Program-made: the position numbers and the translations under genes
Shown: in pieces, positions 35,489 through 44,396 of the stretch
How the letters are laid out: each line of letters starts with the position of its first letter
Numbering within the stretch: the stretch's first letter is position 1
Notes under the pieces: model-generated
Database searches by the model: none
What the model saw: the letters and a program-made list of their open reading frames with translations, nothing else
What the model was told of the DNA's origin: nothing
Origin: Candidatus Wallbacteria bacterium
GTDB taxonomy: Bacteria > Muiribacteriota > UBA6191 > JACPRK01
Assembly: GCA_016213845.1 (NCBI GenBank)
Contig: JACQZN010000015.1
Coordinates: forward strand, 1-64,000
DNA length: 64,000 nucleotides
Reading direction: 5' to 3'

Positions 35489-36793
35489 CTAGAGCAGCGC
35501 GCGGATCTTCTCCAGGGCAGCCTTTGCGCGCGTCTCGTCCAGCTTGGCCAGCATGGCGCGCGCGGCCTTGGCGCGCTCGAGCAAGGCTTCGGCCTTCTTG
35601 TGGTCGCCCTCGAGGCCGCGGATGGTGGCGCGCAGGGCGGTTTCCTTCTCCTGGGAAGGGATCGCCTTGCGCAGGCGCTCGATGTCGGAGTCGATGCGGG
35701 AGCGGGCGGCAAAGTTCCTCAGTCCGGTCAGCTTGGCGCGCTCGGCCTGCTTGGCGCGGATCTGGTCTTCGAGATCGGCCTTCTGCGTGACGAGAGCGTC
35801 GAGCTCGGCCCACTTGCCGTCGGCCGTGTTCTTGGCCTGGCGGGCTGCCGATTCGCGGCCGGCGATCAGCTTGGCGAAGCGGTCGCCGAGGAACTGCTCG
35901 ATGTCGGCCAGGCGGACGTCGACCGTCTCTGCGCGCACCGTGAAGGTGAGAGCCAGGATGAGCGGGGCGGTGGAGTCGGGGCCCTGCGAGAAGTCGAAGG
36001 CGATGTCCTTGACGGCACCGAAGGTGTCGGCGAAGCCGGGAATCGAGGCGACGACGCCGTTGACCTCGGCCAGGTAGCGCTTGGAGTAGCCGGCCATCAG
36101 GTCGAGCGCCCGGGCGCGCTCGCTCTCCAGCGACTTGATCGCCTCCTCGAGGGTCATCGAGCGGCCGGCTGCAGCGGTCGTGTTGCGCTGGGCGTTGGTC
36201 AGCTCCTGTTTCATCGCGCGGGCTCGGCTGGCCTGCGACATGACTCCGACGGCGCCGGAGAAGGTGTCGAGATCGTTCACGGTGCGGACGTCGGCCCCGA
36301 GCAACAGGAGCGCGTCGGAGGCGATGGCATGACGCTGCGCGTCACGGCGCGCCTCGGTGTTGGGCGCGCTCACGATGTCGCGGACGTCCATCAGGCGGTT
36401 GTACGTGTTGACGTCCTTCGGGTCGGCGCCCGCGAGCAACAGGAGCGCGTTGCCGGCGGCCCGGCTGTTGGCCTGGCGGCGGCGGCGCTCGGCCTCTTCG
36501 GCCCGGCGGCGGGCTTCTTCCTCGCGGCGGCGCGCCTCGTCGAGGATCTCCTGCTGCGCCTTGCGGTTCTGCGCGATGGCGGCGTCGAGCGACTTCACGT
36601 GGTTGGCCAGAAAGAGGATCGCCTCCCGGTCCGCGCGGTTGCGCGCCTGGGTGGCGCCGGCAGCCGTGCGGCCGCGAGAGCCTTCCTCCAGCCCCGAGAA
36701 ACTTGGTGCGGAACCCTGGGCCAGTGCAGCGGCGGGCAGGGCGAGGAGCATGGAGAGAAACGCGGCGGAAACTCGGGAGTTGAGCGTGATCAC
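35489..36793 (-). CDS. Exported coiled-coil protein of unknown function
   Basis: From the GTG at 36793, with GGAGG 8 bp upstream, the product is 434 residues. It starts with a signal peptide (FLSMLLALPAAALAQGS). An Arg/Glu-rich coiled coil (about 70-100, EEEARRRAEEAERRRRQANS), a helical region, a small mixed domain (about 225-270) and long coiled coils to the C-terminus (KADLEDQIRAKQAERAKL, RATIRGLEGDHKKAEALLER) follow. It resembles periplasmic scaffold or division-like coiled-coil proteins but no family can be assigned. It lies 177 bp upstream of the FHA activator on the same strand. A longer reading up to 37780 is rejected because it would run through the palindrome at 37005-37064. Confidence 0.72.
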   Translation of the reverse strand: MITLNSRVSAAFLSMLLALPAAALAQGSAPSFSGLEEGSRGRTAAGATQARNRADREAILFLANHVKSLDAAIAQNRKAQQEILDEARRREEEARRRAEEAERRRRQANSRAAGNALLLLAGADPKDVNTYNRLMDVRDIVSAPNTEARRDAQRHAIASDALLLLGADVRTVNDLDTFSGAVGVMSQASRARAMKQELTNAQRNTTAAAGRSMTLEEAIKSLESERARALDLMAGYSKRYLAEVNGVVASIPGFADTFGAVKDIAFDFSQGPDSTAPLILALTFTVRAETVDVRLADIEQFLGDRFAKLIAGRESAARQAKNTADGKWAELDALVTQKADLEDQIRAKQAERAKLTGLRNFAARSRIDSDIERLRKAIPSQEKETALRATIRGLEGDHKKAEALLERAKAARAMLAKLDETRAKAALEKIRALL

Positions 36794-37004
36794 GATGGCG
36801 GCCTCCGATGGCTCGGGCAAGGAGAGAATCGCCCCCCTCGCGCATGATTCTACTCTTTTTGACCGCCGCAAGTTTCCGGCAGGCGTCTCCCGGGTGACGA
36901 AGGCCGCCGCCGAACCCGGTGCGCCCCCTCCCCCTCTTCGGGCCCAAATCCCGCGAACTAGCCCCCCCCGCGGCACTGTGGCACCGCGGCACCGTGCGCG
37001 TAAT

Positions 37005-37064
37005 CCCGTGGCGTCTACCTGTACCGGGTTTTCAAGAAAACCCGGTACAGGTAGACGCCACGGG
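37005..37064. repeat. Perfect palindrome, family A copy 2
   Basis: The arms 37005-37033 and 37036-37064 are perfect 29-bp reverse complements with a 2-nt AA spacer. They are identical to the inner arms of the element at 14-98. The element sits in the 384-bp gap (36794-37177) between divergent genes, a gap that otherwise holds only C-rich and GC-rich sequence without an open gene. Neither flank is shared with copy 1 beyond the arms, as expected for independent insertion of a mobile palindrome. Confidence 0.9.
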
Positions 37065-37177
37065 CTCATGCCGCCACGGGATGATGCCGCGGGACCAGGT
37101 GCGGGACCAGGCCCGCAACCGTGGTCACCGGTCATCGTCGGCTTTTCGCCGTCGGGCGTGCTACCGTTTCGAGCACC

Positions 37178-37714
37178 GTGACGGCGACCGACCACAAAGC
37201 GTTCAGCCACGCAGCACTGGAGCGGGTCCGGGCAGCGGCGCTTGTCCTCGTGGCGGCGCTGGCGATGGCCGCCAGCACGGAGGCCCGCTCGGAATCGGAG
37301 AGCTCGGCACCGAGCGCGCCGCCAACTGCCGCGGCGCTCGGAGAAGCGGCCGTATCGGAGCTCGCGGAGCAGCTGGGCCAGGCGACACTCAAGCTGGACG
37401 TGCTCGAAGAGCTCGTGGGGGGGCTGGCGACTCGGCCGAAGAAGGAGCGGGCGAGCTACCTCCGAGTCGCCCGCGCGGAGTGGAGCACGCTCGACCGGGA
37501 GCTCTCGCTGGCCCGTGGGGCGCTCGAGCGCGCAGCGGGGACCGGGCCCTCCGCCAGCGGTGCCTCGAACGTGGCACGCGAGCTCACTGGCGACCTGGGG
37601 AAGCTGCGAGCTCGCCTGGCGCGACTGAAGACTCTCCTCGGCCTGGGAGCGCCCGCGAAGCCTGCGAAACTTGCTCCGCCCCGCCCCCTGACCACGGAGG
37701 CGCCGGCGCCCTGA
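37178..37714 (+). CDS. Exported helical protein of unknown function
   Basis: Read from the GTG at 37178 the product is 178 residues. It has a hydrophobic signal (VRAAALVLVAALAMAASTEA) and an almost wholly helical mature part (AVSELAEQLGQATLKLDVLE, LRVARAEWSTLDRELSLA, RARLARLKTLLGLG), ending in a Pro/Ala tail. No family is recognised. The Shine-Dalgarno is weak and an in-frame GTG at 37121 is an alternative, so the start is uncertain. It precedes the kinase-WD40 gene by 64 bp on the same strand and may be co-transcribed with it. Confidence 0.55.
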   Translation: MTATDHKAFSHAALERVRAAALVLVAALAMAASTEARSESESSAPSAPPTAAALGEAAVSELAEQLGQATLKLDVLEELVGGLATRPKKERASYLRVARAEWSTLDRELSLARGALERAAGTGPSASGASNVARELTGDLGKLRARLARLKTLLGLGAPAKPAKLAPPRPLTTEAPAP

Positions 37715-37778
37715 CCGCGCCCGGCTGGCGCGTCCAGACCTGGCCAGCGCAGGGGCCAGCCGCAGCGAATCACAGACC

Positions 37779-40700
37779 ATGCGCGAGCTCGATCTCTACG
37801 ACGGCGAAGGCGCGGCGGCAGACGACCGGCCGACCTCGCCCGTACCGGAAGCGAAGGGACCTGGCGGCGACGCGGCCGGCTGGATCGAGTCTGTCTGGAG
37901 CAGCTTCCCGCGAGCGATTCGCGAACGCTACCGTTCGGGGCGCAGGCTGGGCGAGGGCGGCATGGGCATCGTTGTCGAGGCCCAGGATCGGGTCCTGGAC
38001 CGGCTGGTGGCGGTGAAGGGGCTGCGTGACCCGGTTGCTGCGGGCGCGGCCGGGCGCGAACGGCAAGCCCGCGAGGCGCGCATCGCGGCGAGCATGACCC
38101 ACCCGAACATCCTGCCCGTCTTCGATATCTGGAACGACGCTGGGGGCAATCCGTGGTGCTCGATGCTGCGCGTGCCGGGCGATGCGCCGACGCTGGCTCG
38201 CCGGCTCGAGGAACTGGCAGGCCAGCGCGAGCTTTCGCAGCGGCCGGTCGGCGAGCTGCTCGAGACTTTCCTGCAGGTCTGCCGGGCAGTTGCCTACGCC
38301 CACGGGCGCGGCATCCTGCACCGGGACCTGAAGCCGGATAACGTGTTGCTGGGGCCGTCGGGCGAGGCGCTCGTCGCAGACTGGGGGTTGGCCCGCGCTT
38401 CGTCCGCTAGGGCTGAACCTGTCGAAGCCGGCCCCCCTGGGCGCCTGTCGCCCGGGCAACTGGCCGCGCCGGACGAGCCCCGCCCCGAGGTGGAGATGGT
38501 GGGTACGCGCGGGTACGCGGCGCCGGAGCAGCTGGGGGCGTTCGGGGAGCCGCGCGCAGACGAGCGCTCCGACGTCTACAGCCTGGGCGTCATCCTCTTC
38601 GAGATGCTGGCCGGCCGCAGGCACTCATCGGCCGTGACGTGGGCCGCGGGCTGGGGCGGGGGGCCGCCGCGGCCGCAGTCACTGGACATCCCGGCGCGGC
38701 TGCCCAGGGAGCTGGCCGACGTGATCCGGCGGGCGACGGCCTGGGAACCCGAAGAGCGGCTGGCGAGCGTCGAGGCGCTGCGGCGGGCGGTGGAGCTCTA
38801 CCTGGCCGGTGGGTTGATCGAGGGGATGGCCTACACGCCGTGGGAACGTGCGCGCAAGTGGGCTCGCGCGCATCCGGGTTGGGTGGCGGCGGTCGCGACG
38901 GCGCTGGCGTTCTCGGGGCTGGCCGCCAGGAGCTACGGGGAGGCGCGCCGGGCGCTGGCGGCGGCGCACGGCAATCTGGCGCTGTCGCACACCGGCTGGG
39001 CCGCCGAGGCGCTGCGAGGCGGGTTACCGGACGTGGCGCGCCTGCACGCGGCGCTGGCGCTCTCGGAGCTGGCGGGCGCGCCGGCCGGATTCACGCTGCC
39101 CTCGGGGGCGGCGCATTCGATCCTGGCGGGCCCGCCCTCTTCGAGCCCGCTCGCCTGGGCGGTGACGCTCGACGCGCCGGCCGAGGTGACGCTGTTCGGT
39201 CCGGGCGGGGGGACGCTCTTGGCGGCCACGCGCGGCGGCGGGCTCTGGAGCTTCGAGCTCCCCTCCGGGCGCGTGACGCGGCAGATTCGAATTCCGAAGG
39301 AGGAGGTCTGGGGCATCGCCGTCAGCCCAGACGGCAAGCGGCTGGCGACGGCCGGAGCCGATCGGCTGGTGCGGCTCTGGGACCCGACCAGCGGGCGGGA
39401 AGTGGGGCGGATGGAGGGGCACACGGAACCGCTCTGGGCGCTCGACTTCGCGCCCGGCGGCGACCTGCTCGTCACGGGCGGACACGACCGGACCGTGCGG
39501 CTCTGGGACACGAGGGCCCAGCGGGCGCTGGCGAAGCTGGAGGGGCATACGGGTCAGGTCTGGTGCGTTGCGGTGAGCCCCGACGGGCGCCTGGCGGCCA
39601 GCGGAGACACCGACCGCGTCATCCGGGTGTGGGACGTGCTTGGACGGCGGCAGCTGCGGCTGCTCGAAGGACACAAAGGACCCGTTCTCTCTCTGGCCTT
39701 CAGTCCCGACGGGCGGACGCTCGCCTCGGGTTCCGATGACCGGGTGGTCCGGCTCTGGGCGCTCGAGGCTGGGGGGCGGAGGGCGGAGCTGGGCCCGGTG
39801 GCCGGAACGGGGCAGTGCCTGGCCTTCAGTCCGGACGGGCAGACGCTGGCCTCGGGCCACGGGGACTACTCGATCCGGCTCTGGGACGTGGCTGCGGGGA
39901 GGCAGCGGCGCGCGCTGCTGGGACACACGAACTGGCTGTCGTCGCTGGAGTTTTCGGCCGACGGACGGTTTCTTGCCAGCGCAAGCCAGGACCACACATT
40001 GCGGCTCTGGGACGCGGTGAATGACTCGGGGCCGGAGCCCTTCGCGGGCCACCGGGCGGCGACGATCCGGCTGGCGCTGTCCGGGGACGGCCGCAAGCTG
40101 GCGACGGCGGGGCTGGATCGGAAGGCCTTTGCCTGGGAGCTCACGACTGGAAAGAGCCTTGGGAGCTTTTCAGGCTTTGACAGGCAGGTGCAAGCCGTGG
40201 CCTTCGATGGCTCGGGGGAGCTGGCTCTGGCCGGCAGCGTGCAGGACGCCGTCGAGGTGCGGGAAGCGGGCCGGGAGGCGGTAAGGGTGGCGATGGATAA
40301 GGAGCAGAATCCGCATGCGCTGGAGTTTGCGCCCGGGTGCGGTCGGCTGGCGATGTCGACGACGGGGGGCGTGGTGCGGGTGGTCGACGCCCGGACAGGC
40401 GCGGAGCTCGTGCGCATCCGGGAGCCCGGCGGGGAGACGCAGGCGATGGCCTTCAGCCCGGACGGCCGGCGGCTGGCGACAGGCGGCACGTACCGGGACG
40501 TGCTGCTCTGGGACGCGGCCACCGGGGCGCTTCTGGCTCGCGGCTCCGGCCATAGAGAGTCGGTGGAATGTTTGAGATTTTCTCCGGACGGACGGTACCT
40601 GGCTAGCGGTTCGCAGGATTTTTCGGCGCGTCTCTGGAGGACGGATTCGATGGAGGGAAGCACGGTCGCGACCCATGCGGGTCACGTCTGGGCGGTGGGC

Positions 40701-41027
40701 TTTTCGCCGGACGGTGGCACGCTCGCCACCGGTGGGCTGGACGGAAAGATCCGGCTCTGGGTGCTTCCGGATGGGCGGCCGCTCGGTGTTCTCGAGCCGA
40801 ACGCGTCGTCGGTGACCGGGCTCGCCTTCACGCCGGACGGGGCCAAGCTCGTCTCCTGCGGTGGCCACCAGCCGCAAGTCTGGAACCTGGACGCCCTGCG
40901 CTCGCCGCAGGCCGTCGCCCAGGCCGTCCTCGCAAGCTCGTTCCTCGAGATCCCTGCCGGCCAGCTTGCGCCCGTCCCTCGTCGCGCCGGCCATACGGCA
41001 CCGCCCAGGATGGCGAGACAAAGGTAG
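37779..41027 (+). CDS. Transmembrane Ser/Thr protein kinase with WD40 propellers
   Basis: The 1082-residue protein has a Hanks-type kinase domain (about 50-340). Its glycine loop is LGEGGMG, followed by the VAVKG lysine, the catalytic loop HRDLKPDN (about 182) and GTRGYAAPEQ. DFG is replaced by DWG (about 200). A single membrane helix lies around 365-385 (GWVAAVATALAFSGLAA). The extracytoplasmic part (about 440-1060) is made of about 13 WD40 repeats such as FSPDGRTLASGSDDRVVRLW, forming probably two propellers. It likely senses an outside ligand and phosphorylates cytoplasmic targets, possibly the FHA activator encoded nearby. The activation segment has an insertion of about 25 residues containing a translated family C DNA repeat (residues about 209-220). 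The next gene follows after 9 bp. Confidence 0.93.
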   Translation: MRELDLYDGEGAAADDRPTSPVPEAKGPGGDAAGWIESVWSSFPRAIRERYRSGRRLGEGGMGIVVEAQDRVLDRLVAVKGLRDPVAAGAAGRERQAREARIAASMTHPNILPVFDIWNDAGGNPWCSMLRVPGDAPTLARRLEELAGQRELSQRPVGELLETFLQVCRAVAYAHGRGILHRDLKPDNVLLGPSGEALVADWGLARASSARAEPVEAGPPGRLSPGQLAAPDEPRPEVEMVGTRGYAAPEQLGAFGEPRADERSDVYSLGVILFEMLAGRRHSSAVTWAAGWGGGPPRPQSLDIPARLPRELADVIRRATAWEPEERLASVEALRRAVELYLAGGLIEGMAYTPWERARKWARAHPGWVAAVATALAFSGLAARSYGEARRALAAAHGNLALSHTGWAAEALRGGLPDVARLHAALALSELAGAPAGFTLPSGAAHSILAGPPSSSPLAWAVTLDAPAEVTLFGPGGGTLLAATRGGGLWSFELPSGRVTRQIRIPKEEVWGIAVSPDGKRLATAGADRLVRLWDPTSGREVGRMEGHTEPLWALDFAPGGDLLVTGGHDRTVRLWDTRAQRALAKLEGHTGQVWCVAVSPDGRLAASGDTDRVIRVWDVLGRRQLRLLEGHKGPVLSLAFSPDGRTLASGSDDRVVRLWALEAGGRRAELGPVAGTGQCLAFSPDGQTLASGHGDYSIRLWDVAAGRQRRALLGHTNWLSSLEFSADGRFLASASQDHTLRLWDAVNDSGPEPFAGHRAATIRLALSGDGRKLATAGLDRKAFAWELTTGKSLGSFSGFDRQVQAVAFDGSGELALAGSVQDAVEVREAGREAVRVAMDKEQNPHALEFAPGCGRLAMSTTGGVVRVVDARTGAELVRIREPGGETQAMAFSPDGRRLATGGTYRDVLLWDAATGALLARGSGHRESVECLRFSPDGRYLASGSQDFSARLWRTDSMEGSTVATHAGHVWAVGFSPDGGTLATGGLDGKIRLWVLPDGRPLGVLEPNASSVTGLAFTPDGAKLVSCGGHQPQVWNLDALRSPQAVAQAVLASSFLEIPAGQLAPVPRRAGHTAPPRMARQR
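38404..38436. repeat. Family C repeat inside the kinase activation loop
   Basis: The sequence GGCTGAACCTGTCGAAGCCG within this stretch is the reverse complement of the TTCGACAGGTTCAGCC variant of the dispersed family C repeats. It lies in frame between the DWG and GTRGYAAPEQ motifs of the kinase and encodes about 11 residues (ARAEPVEAGPP). Confidence 0.7.
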
Positions 41028-41036
41028 CATGGAGCC

Positions 41037-42566
41037 GTGAGCGTACCGGTCTGCCAGGTCTGCAGTCAGGAGATGGGGACGGACAAGCGGCCGGTTCTGG
41101 CCTGCCCGGCGTGCGGGACGCCGCACCACGAGGAGTGCTGGGAGTACGCGGGCGGCTGCTCCACGTTCGCCTGCGGCGAGCGCTCCTCGGGGCCGGCCGC
41201 AGGTGGCGGAGTGCTGGTGCCGGGCAAGCGTCGGCCATTCGGCTGGGAGCATGCGGGGCTCGGCCTCTTGATCGTGCTTTTCACTCTGGGGTTCATGCGC
41301 TCGCTCGGTGTGGGAGGCCGCCGGGAGCCGGACCGGAAGCCGCCCTCGGTTCGGTCTTCGGACGTCGGGGTGCCGCCCACGCCGGCCAGGCCGCAGGTCG
41401 GAGTGGGCCCCATCGACTGGCGAAAGCCGTGCCTGTCGTCGCCGCCCGGACCGATCGACGAGCTGAATGGAGAGTGGTCGGGGAGCGGGCTTTCGATCCT
41501 CATCCGCGGCTACACGGGCTGCTTCCGCGACGACGCGGGGAACTGGGGGCGGGTGGAGCTCAGGTTCAGCCACGACCGCAAGTGTCAGGGCACGTGGGTG
41601 GCAGCCCCGGGCGCAGGCAGAGGAATCCTGCCCGAAGGGATAGTGGAGCTCGAGGTGCGCGGGGACGTGCTCGAGGGATGCTGGCGATCCCGGGGGAGCG
41701 CGACCCGGGACGGCGGGGGCGCGCTGCCGGGCGGCTCCCGGCCCTTCACCTGGCGACGCCACTCCGGCGGCGGCAGCCGGCGCATGGCGCGTTCGCCCGA
41801 GCTCACGGGCGTCGGCCCCAAGGGATTCGAAGAGTATCGCAATCCGATCGACGGAGCACGACTGGTGCTGATCCCGGGCGGTGAGTACGTGCGCTCGACG
41901 GAGCCGGCGCGGCGAATCCGGCTCGACCCCTATCTGATCGGAAAGACGGAGGTCACCGTGGAGCAGTACGCGCAGTTCGTCGGTGCGACCGGATACCGCC
42001 TTCCCGGAGAGTGGAGCCGGCAACTTCGGCGGCCCGGCCGTCCCGTGGTCGACGTCGACTGGACCGACGCTGCAGCCTACTGCTACTGGGCCGGCGGCCG
42101 GCTTCCCACGGAGGCCGAGTGGGAAAAGGCCGCGTCAGGCCCGACCGCACGCTCGTATCCTTGGGGAGACTCGCCGCCCTCGAGCCAGCTTGCAGTCTTC
42201 CGCGAGCCGCATCCCCGCGACGGTTCGCACCCCGACCGTGGCTGGTTCGAATCGCTCCCCGAGGCCGGCTCGTGCCCGGCCGGGGCCAGCCCCTACGACG
42301 TGCTCGACATGGCCGGCGGCGTCTGGGAGTGGTGCTCGGACTTCTTCAATCAGAGCTACTACGCCTCGGGCGATGCCGCGAACCCGGCCGGCCCTGCCTG
42401 CGGCGGCGATGGCCCGGGCTACCAGCTGGGTGGCGGGCTCCTGCACGGAGGCAGCTGGAGCTACCACTCGGGCGCCCTTCGCATCCGCGAGCGCACGAAT
42501 TTCTACCGCCACCATCGGGGGTTCGACGTCGGGTTCCGGCTGGCGCGCACGCACGCGGTCCGGTAG
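41037..42566 (+). CDS. Prokaryotic-RING/FGE-sulfatase domain membrane protein
   Basis: The 509-residue protein has three parts. Residues 6-47 are a zinc-binding RING-like motif (CQVC, CPACGTPHHEECW, GGC, FACG) of the prokaryotic RING type. One membrane helix follows (about 73-88, AGLGLLIVLFTLGFM). After a linker and a beta-rich region (about 150-240) comes a formylglycine-generating-enzyme/sulfatase-modifying domain (about 265-505) with FNPIDGARLVLIPGGEY-like YRNPIDGARLVLIPGGEY, GRLPTEAEWEKAA, the WEWCSDFF segment and a terminal GFDVGFRLAR. Such domains act as FGEs, sulfoxide synthases or ligand-binding modules on kinases. The GTG at 41037 is 9 bp after the kinase stop, so the two genes form an operon. 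The convergent neighbour has the same RING motif at its C-terminus. Confidence 0.83.
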   Translation: MSVPVCQVCSQEMGTDKRPVLACPACGTPHHEECWEYAGGCSTFACGERSSGPAAGGGVLVPGKRRPFGWEHAGLGLLIVLFTLGFMRSLGVGGRREPDRKPPSVRSSDVGVPPTPARPQVGVGPIDWRKPCLSSPPGPIDELNGEWSGSGLSILIRGYTGCFRDDAGNWGRVELRFSHDRKCQGTWVAAPGAGRGILPEGIVELEVRGDVLEGCWRSRGSATRDGGGALPGGSRPFTWRRHSGGGSRRMARSPELTGVGPKGFEEYRNPIDGARLVLIPGGEYVRSTEPARRIRLDPYLIGKTEVTVEQYAQFVGATGYRLPGEWSRQLRRPGRPVVDVDWTDAAAYCYWAGGRLPTEAEWEKAASGPTARSYPWGDSPPSSQLAVFREPHPRDGSHPDRGWFESLPEAGSCPAGASPYDVLDMAGGVWEWCSDFFNQSYYASGDAANPAGPACGGDGPGYQLGGGLLHGGSWSYHSGALRIRERTNFYRHHRGFDVGFRLARTHAVR

Positions 42567-42585
42567 CGCCCGCCATGGCCCGGGG

Positions 42586-43377
42586 TCACCCGCGGCAGCC
42601 GTAGAGGCCGCAGCCGCCGTTGTACTCGAAGCAGTCCTGATGGTGCGGTGTCGCGCAGCGGGAGCACTGGACTGCGGCGCCCAGGAGTCCGCTGCCGCAG
42701 ACTGGACAGTGGGCCGCCTGGCCCGCGGTCATGGGCAAGAGGCGCAGCTGCCTGGCATCGGTGGTCGCAGCGGCGGTCCGCGCTCTTCTCCAGGCGACGA
42801 AAGGCAGCGCCGCAGGCGTCAGCAGCAACAGCGGCGTGACAAGGATGAAGAGCGAGTGCTTGGCGACTCCGCAGAGGGCAAGTGCGCCCAGGACAAGGCC
42901 GGCCACCAAGGGCGGCGTCCACCACTCGCGGCTGGCCTCCTGGATCAGGCCGGCCGCTCGGCGGCGCCCCGAGCGGCACATCAGCGCTGGCGTCACGAGT
43001 GCGGGAAGGATCGCCATCGCCAGAACCAGGATCATTCCGACGTTGAACAGCGCGTACGCGGGCTGGTTCACGTCGAGGCTGATCAGCAGGTATCCGAGCA
43101 GATCGCACGCGAGAACAGCCAGGAAGCCCAGGGCCGAGACCATCGCGAAGAGCCCGGCAGCCGCCACCGTCATCCGCCGCCTGGGCCAGCGGGCCTTCGG
43201 CGCGCCGACGTGTCCGAGGACGATGCTGAGCGCCAGGAGCGAGAGCACGACCGGTGCGTGGAGCATTACGGCCGCGCCTCCGGCCACTATCGAAGGTGGC
43301 GGCGGACCGCACGCGATGGCCGGTTCCGCGGCGATCGAGGACAGGACCAGCGCTGCCAGGAACTCGTCTCTACGCAT
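42586..43377 (-). CDS. Multispanning membrane protein with C-terminal prokaryotic RING motif
   Basis: The 263-residue protein begins with a signal-like helix and has about five or six hydrophobic segments (VVLSLLALSIVLGHVG, AGLFAMVSALGFLAVLACDL, ALFNVGMILVLAMAILPAL, PLVAGLVLGALALCGVA and a LFILVTPLLLLTPAALPFV stretch). The last 40 residues form a zinc-binding motif, CPVC, CSRCATPHHQDCFEY, CGLYGC. It parallels the N-terminus of the FGE-domain protein encoded on the other side of a 19-bp gap (convergent). The shared motif suggests that both belong to one system, perhaps the output of the kinase-WD40 sensor. No enzymatic domain is recognised. Confidence 0.72.
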   Translation of the reverse strand: MRRDEFLAALVLSSIAAEPAIACGPPPPSIVAGGAAVMLHAPVVLSLLALSIVLGHVGAPKARWPRRRMTVAAAGLFAMVSALGFLAVLACDLLGYLLISLDVNQPAYALFNVGMILVLAMAILPALVTPALMCRSGRRRAAGLIQEASREWWTPPLVAGLVLGALALCGVAKHSLFILVTPLLLLTPAALPFVAWRRARTAAATTDARQLRLLPMTAGQAAHCPVCGSGLLGAAVQCSRCATPHHQDCFEYNGGCGLYGCRG

Positions 43378-43552
43378 CGTCTTGGACTCCTTGGTTCGCT
43401 GCGCGTGCGGAATCGCACCGACCTTCTACCAGGAAGTTACCGCGTCGGTGCGGCGTTGGTTCGAAGAGATTGGCCGAGCACCGGCCTGGTGCCACGGTCT
43501 TCCCCTGCCGGCCGGGCCGTCGCTACACTGGCGGCGGCAAAGGAGACTGACG

Positions 43553-44329
43553 ATGAACCGACTACTCACGATCCCGTTGGCGGCCACGCTCCTGGCAGCT
43601 CTTGCCACGAGCCCCTCGGCGGCCGGGGAGTGGCTCGACCTCACCCACTCGTTCGACGCGAGCACCGTCTACTGGCCGACGGCGACTCCCTTCCGGATGT
43701 CGATCGTCCACCGAGGCAATACGCCGGGCGGCTTCTGGTACGAGTCGAACGACGTCTCGTTCTCCGAGCACGGCGGCACGCACATGGATTCGCCCGCCCA
43801 CTTCGCCCGCGGTGCCTGGCGCGTGGACGAGGTGCCGCTCGACGTGTTGCAGGGCGAGGCTGTCGTGTGCGACATCTCGCGGCAGTGCGAGGCCGATCCC
43901 GACTACCGTCTCACCGCCGGCGACGTGAAGGCGTGGGAGGCGCGCCACGGCCGCATCTTGCCCGGTGCGATCTTCCTGCTACGCACCGGATGGGGGGCGC
44001 GATGGCCCGACAAGGCGCGTTACCTCGGTACCGATCGGCGGGGGGACACGGCCAACCTGCACTTCCCGGGCTTCTCCTCCGAGTCGGCCCAGCTCCTGGC
44101 GCGGCTGCGCGGGGTCAAGCTGGTCGGCATCGACACGCCCAGCATCGACCACGGTCAGTCGAAGGACTTCCCGGTGCATCGCGTCTTCGGCCGGGCGAAC
44201 ATTCCTGCGCTCGAGAACCTGGCCGCCCTGGAGCGACTACCCGCCCGCGGCGCCCACATCGTGGCGCTGCCGATGAAGATCGGCGGCGGCAGCGGCGGCC
44301 CCTGCCGAGTGATCGCCCGGCCCAGGTGA
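43553..44329 (+). CDS. Exported cyclase-family (kynurenine formamidase-like) hydrolase
   Basis: The 258-residue protein has a signal peptide ending near PSAAGEW. The cyclase/arylformamidase fold starts at WLDLTHSFDASTVYWP. The metal-binding motif HGGTHMDSPAHF is intact, and the downstream catalytic histidine region GIDTPSIDHG is visible. These manganese or zinc enzymes hydrolyse formamides, cyclic imides or lactams; the periplasmic location points to a scavenging or detoxifying role, with unknown substrate. The start at 43553 has AAGGAG at 43539-43544. It stands alone and is followed 21 bp later by the first of two duplicated small-RNA genes. Confidence 0.88.
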   Translation: MNRLLTIPLAATLLAALATSPSAAGEWLDLTHSFDASTVYWPTATPFRMSIVHRGNTPGGFWYESNDVSFSEHGGTHMDSPAHFARGAWRVDEVPLDVLQGEAVVCDISRQCEADPDYRLTAGDVKAWEARHGRILPGAIFLLRTGWGARWPDKARYLGTDRRGDTANLHFPGFSSESAQLLARLRGVKLVGIDTPSIDHGQSKDFPVHRVFGRANIPALENLAALERLPARGAHIVALPMKIGGGSGGPCRVIARPR

Positions 44330-44361
44330 ATGAGCTCGGAGGGCAGGGAGAGAAAAAGATG

Positions 44362-44390
44362 TTGATCTCTCGGCCCCTCGATGGTATCCT
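44362..44390 (+). promoter_or_regulatory. Sigma-70 promoter of the left small-RNA copy
   Basis: The -35 box TTGATC (44362-44367) and the -10 box TATCCT (44385-44390) have an ideal 17-bp spacer. The right copy has TTGACC with the same spacer and -10 box, so the conserved spacing supports function. It points into the repeat, away from the cyclase gene. Confidence 0.75.
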
Positions 44391-44396
44391 ACGTCA

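Noticed and set aside
36794..37780. Minus-strand open frame extending the coiled-coil protein upstream to 37780
   Set aside because: It runs through the family A palindrome and overlaps the plus-strand gene at 37178. The GTG at 36793 has a good GGAGG and opens directly on a signal peptide.
42731..43552. Upstream in-frame extension of the cyclase gene
   Set aside because: It lies antisense to the RING-motif membrane protein; AAGGAG and a signal peptide fix the start at 43553.
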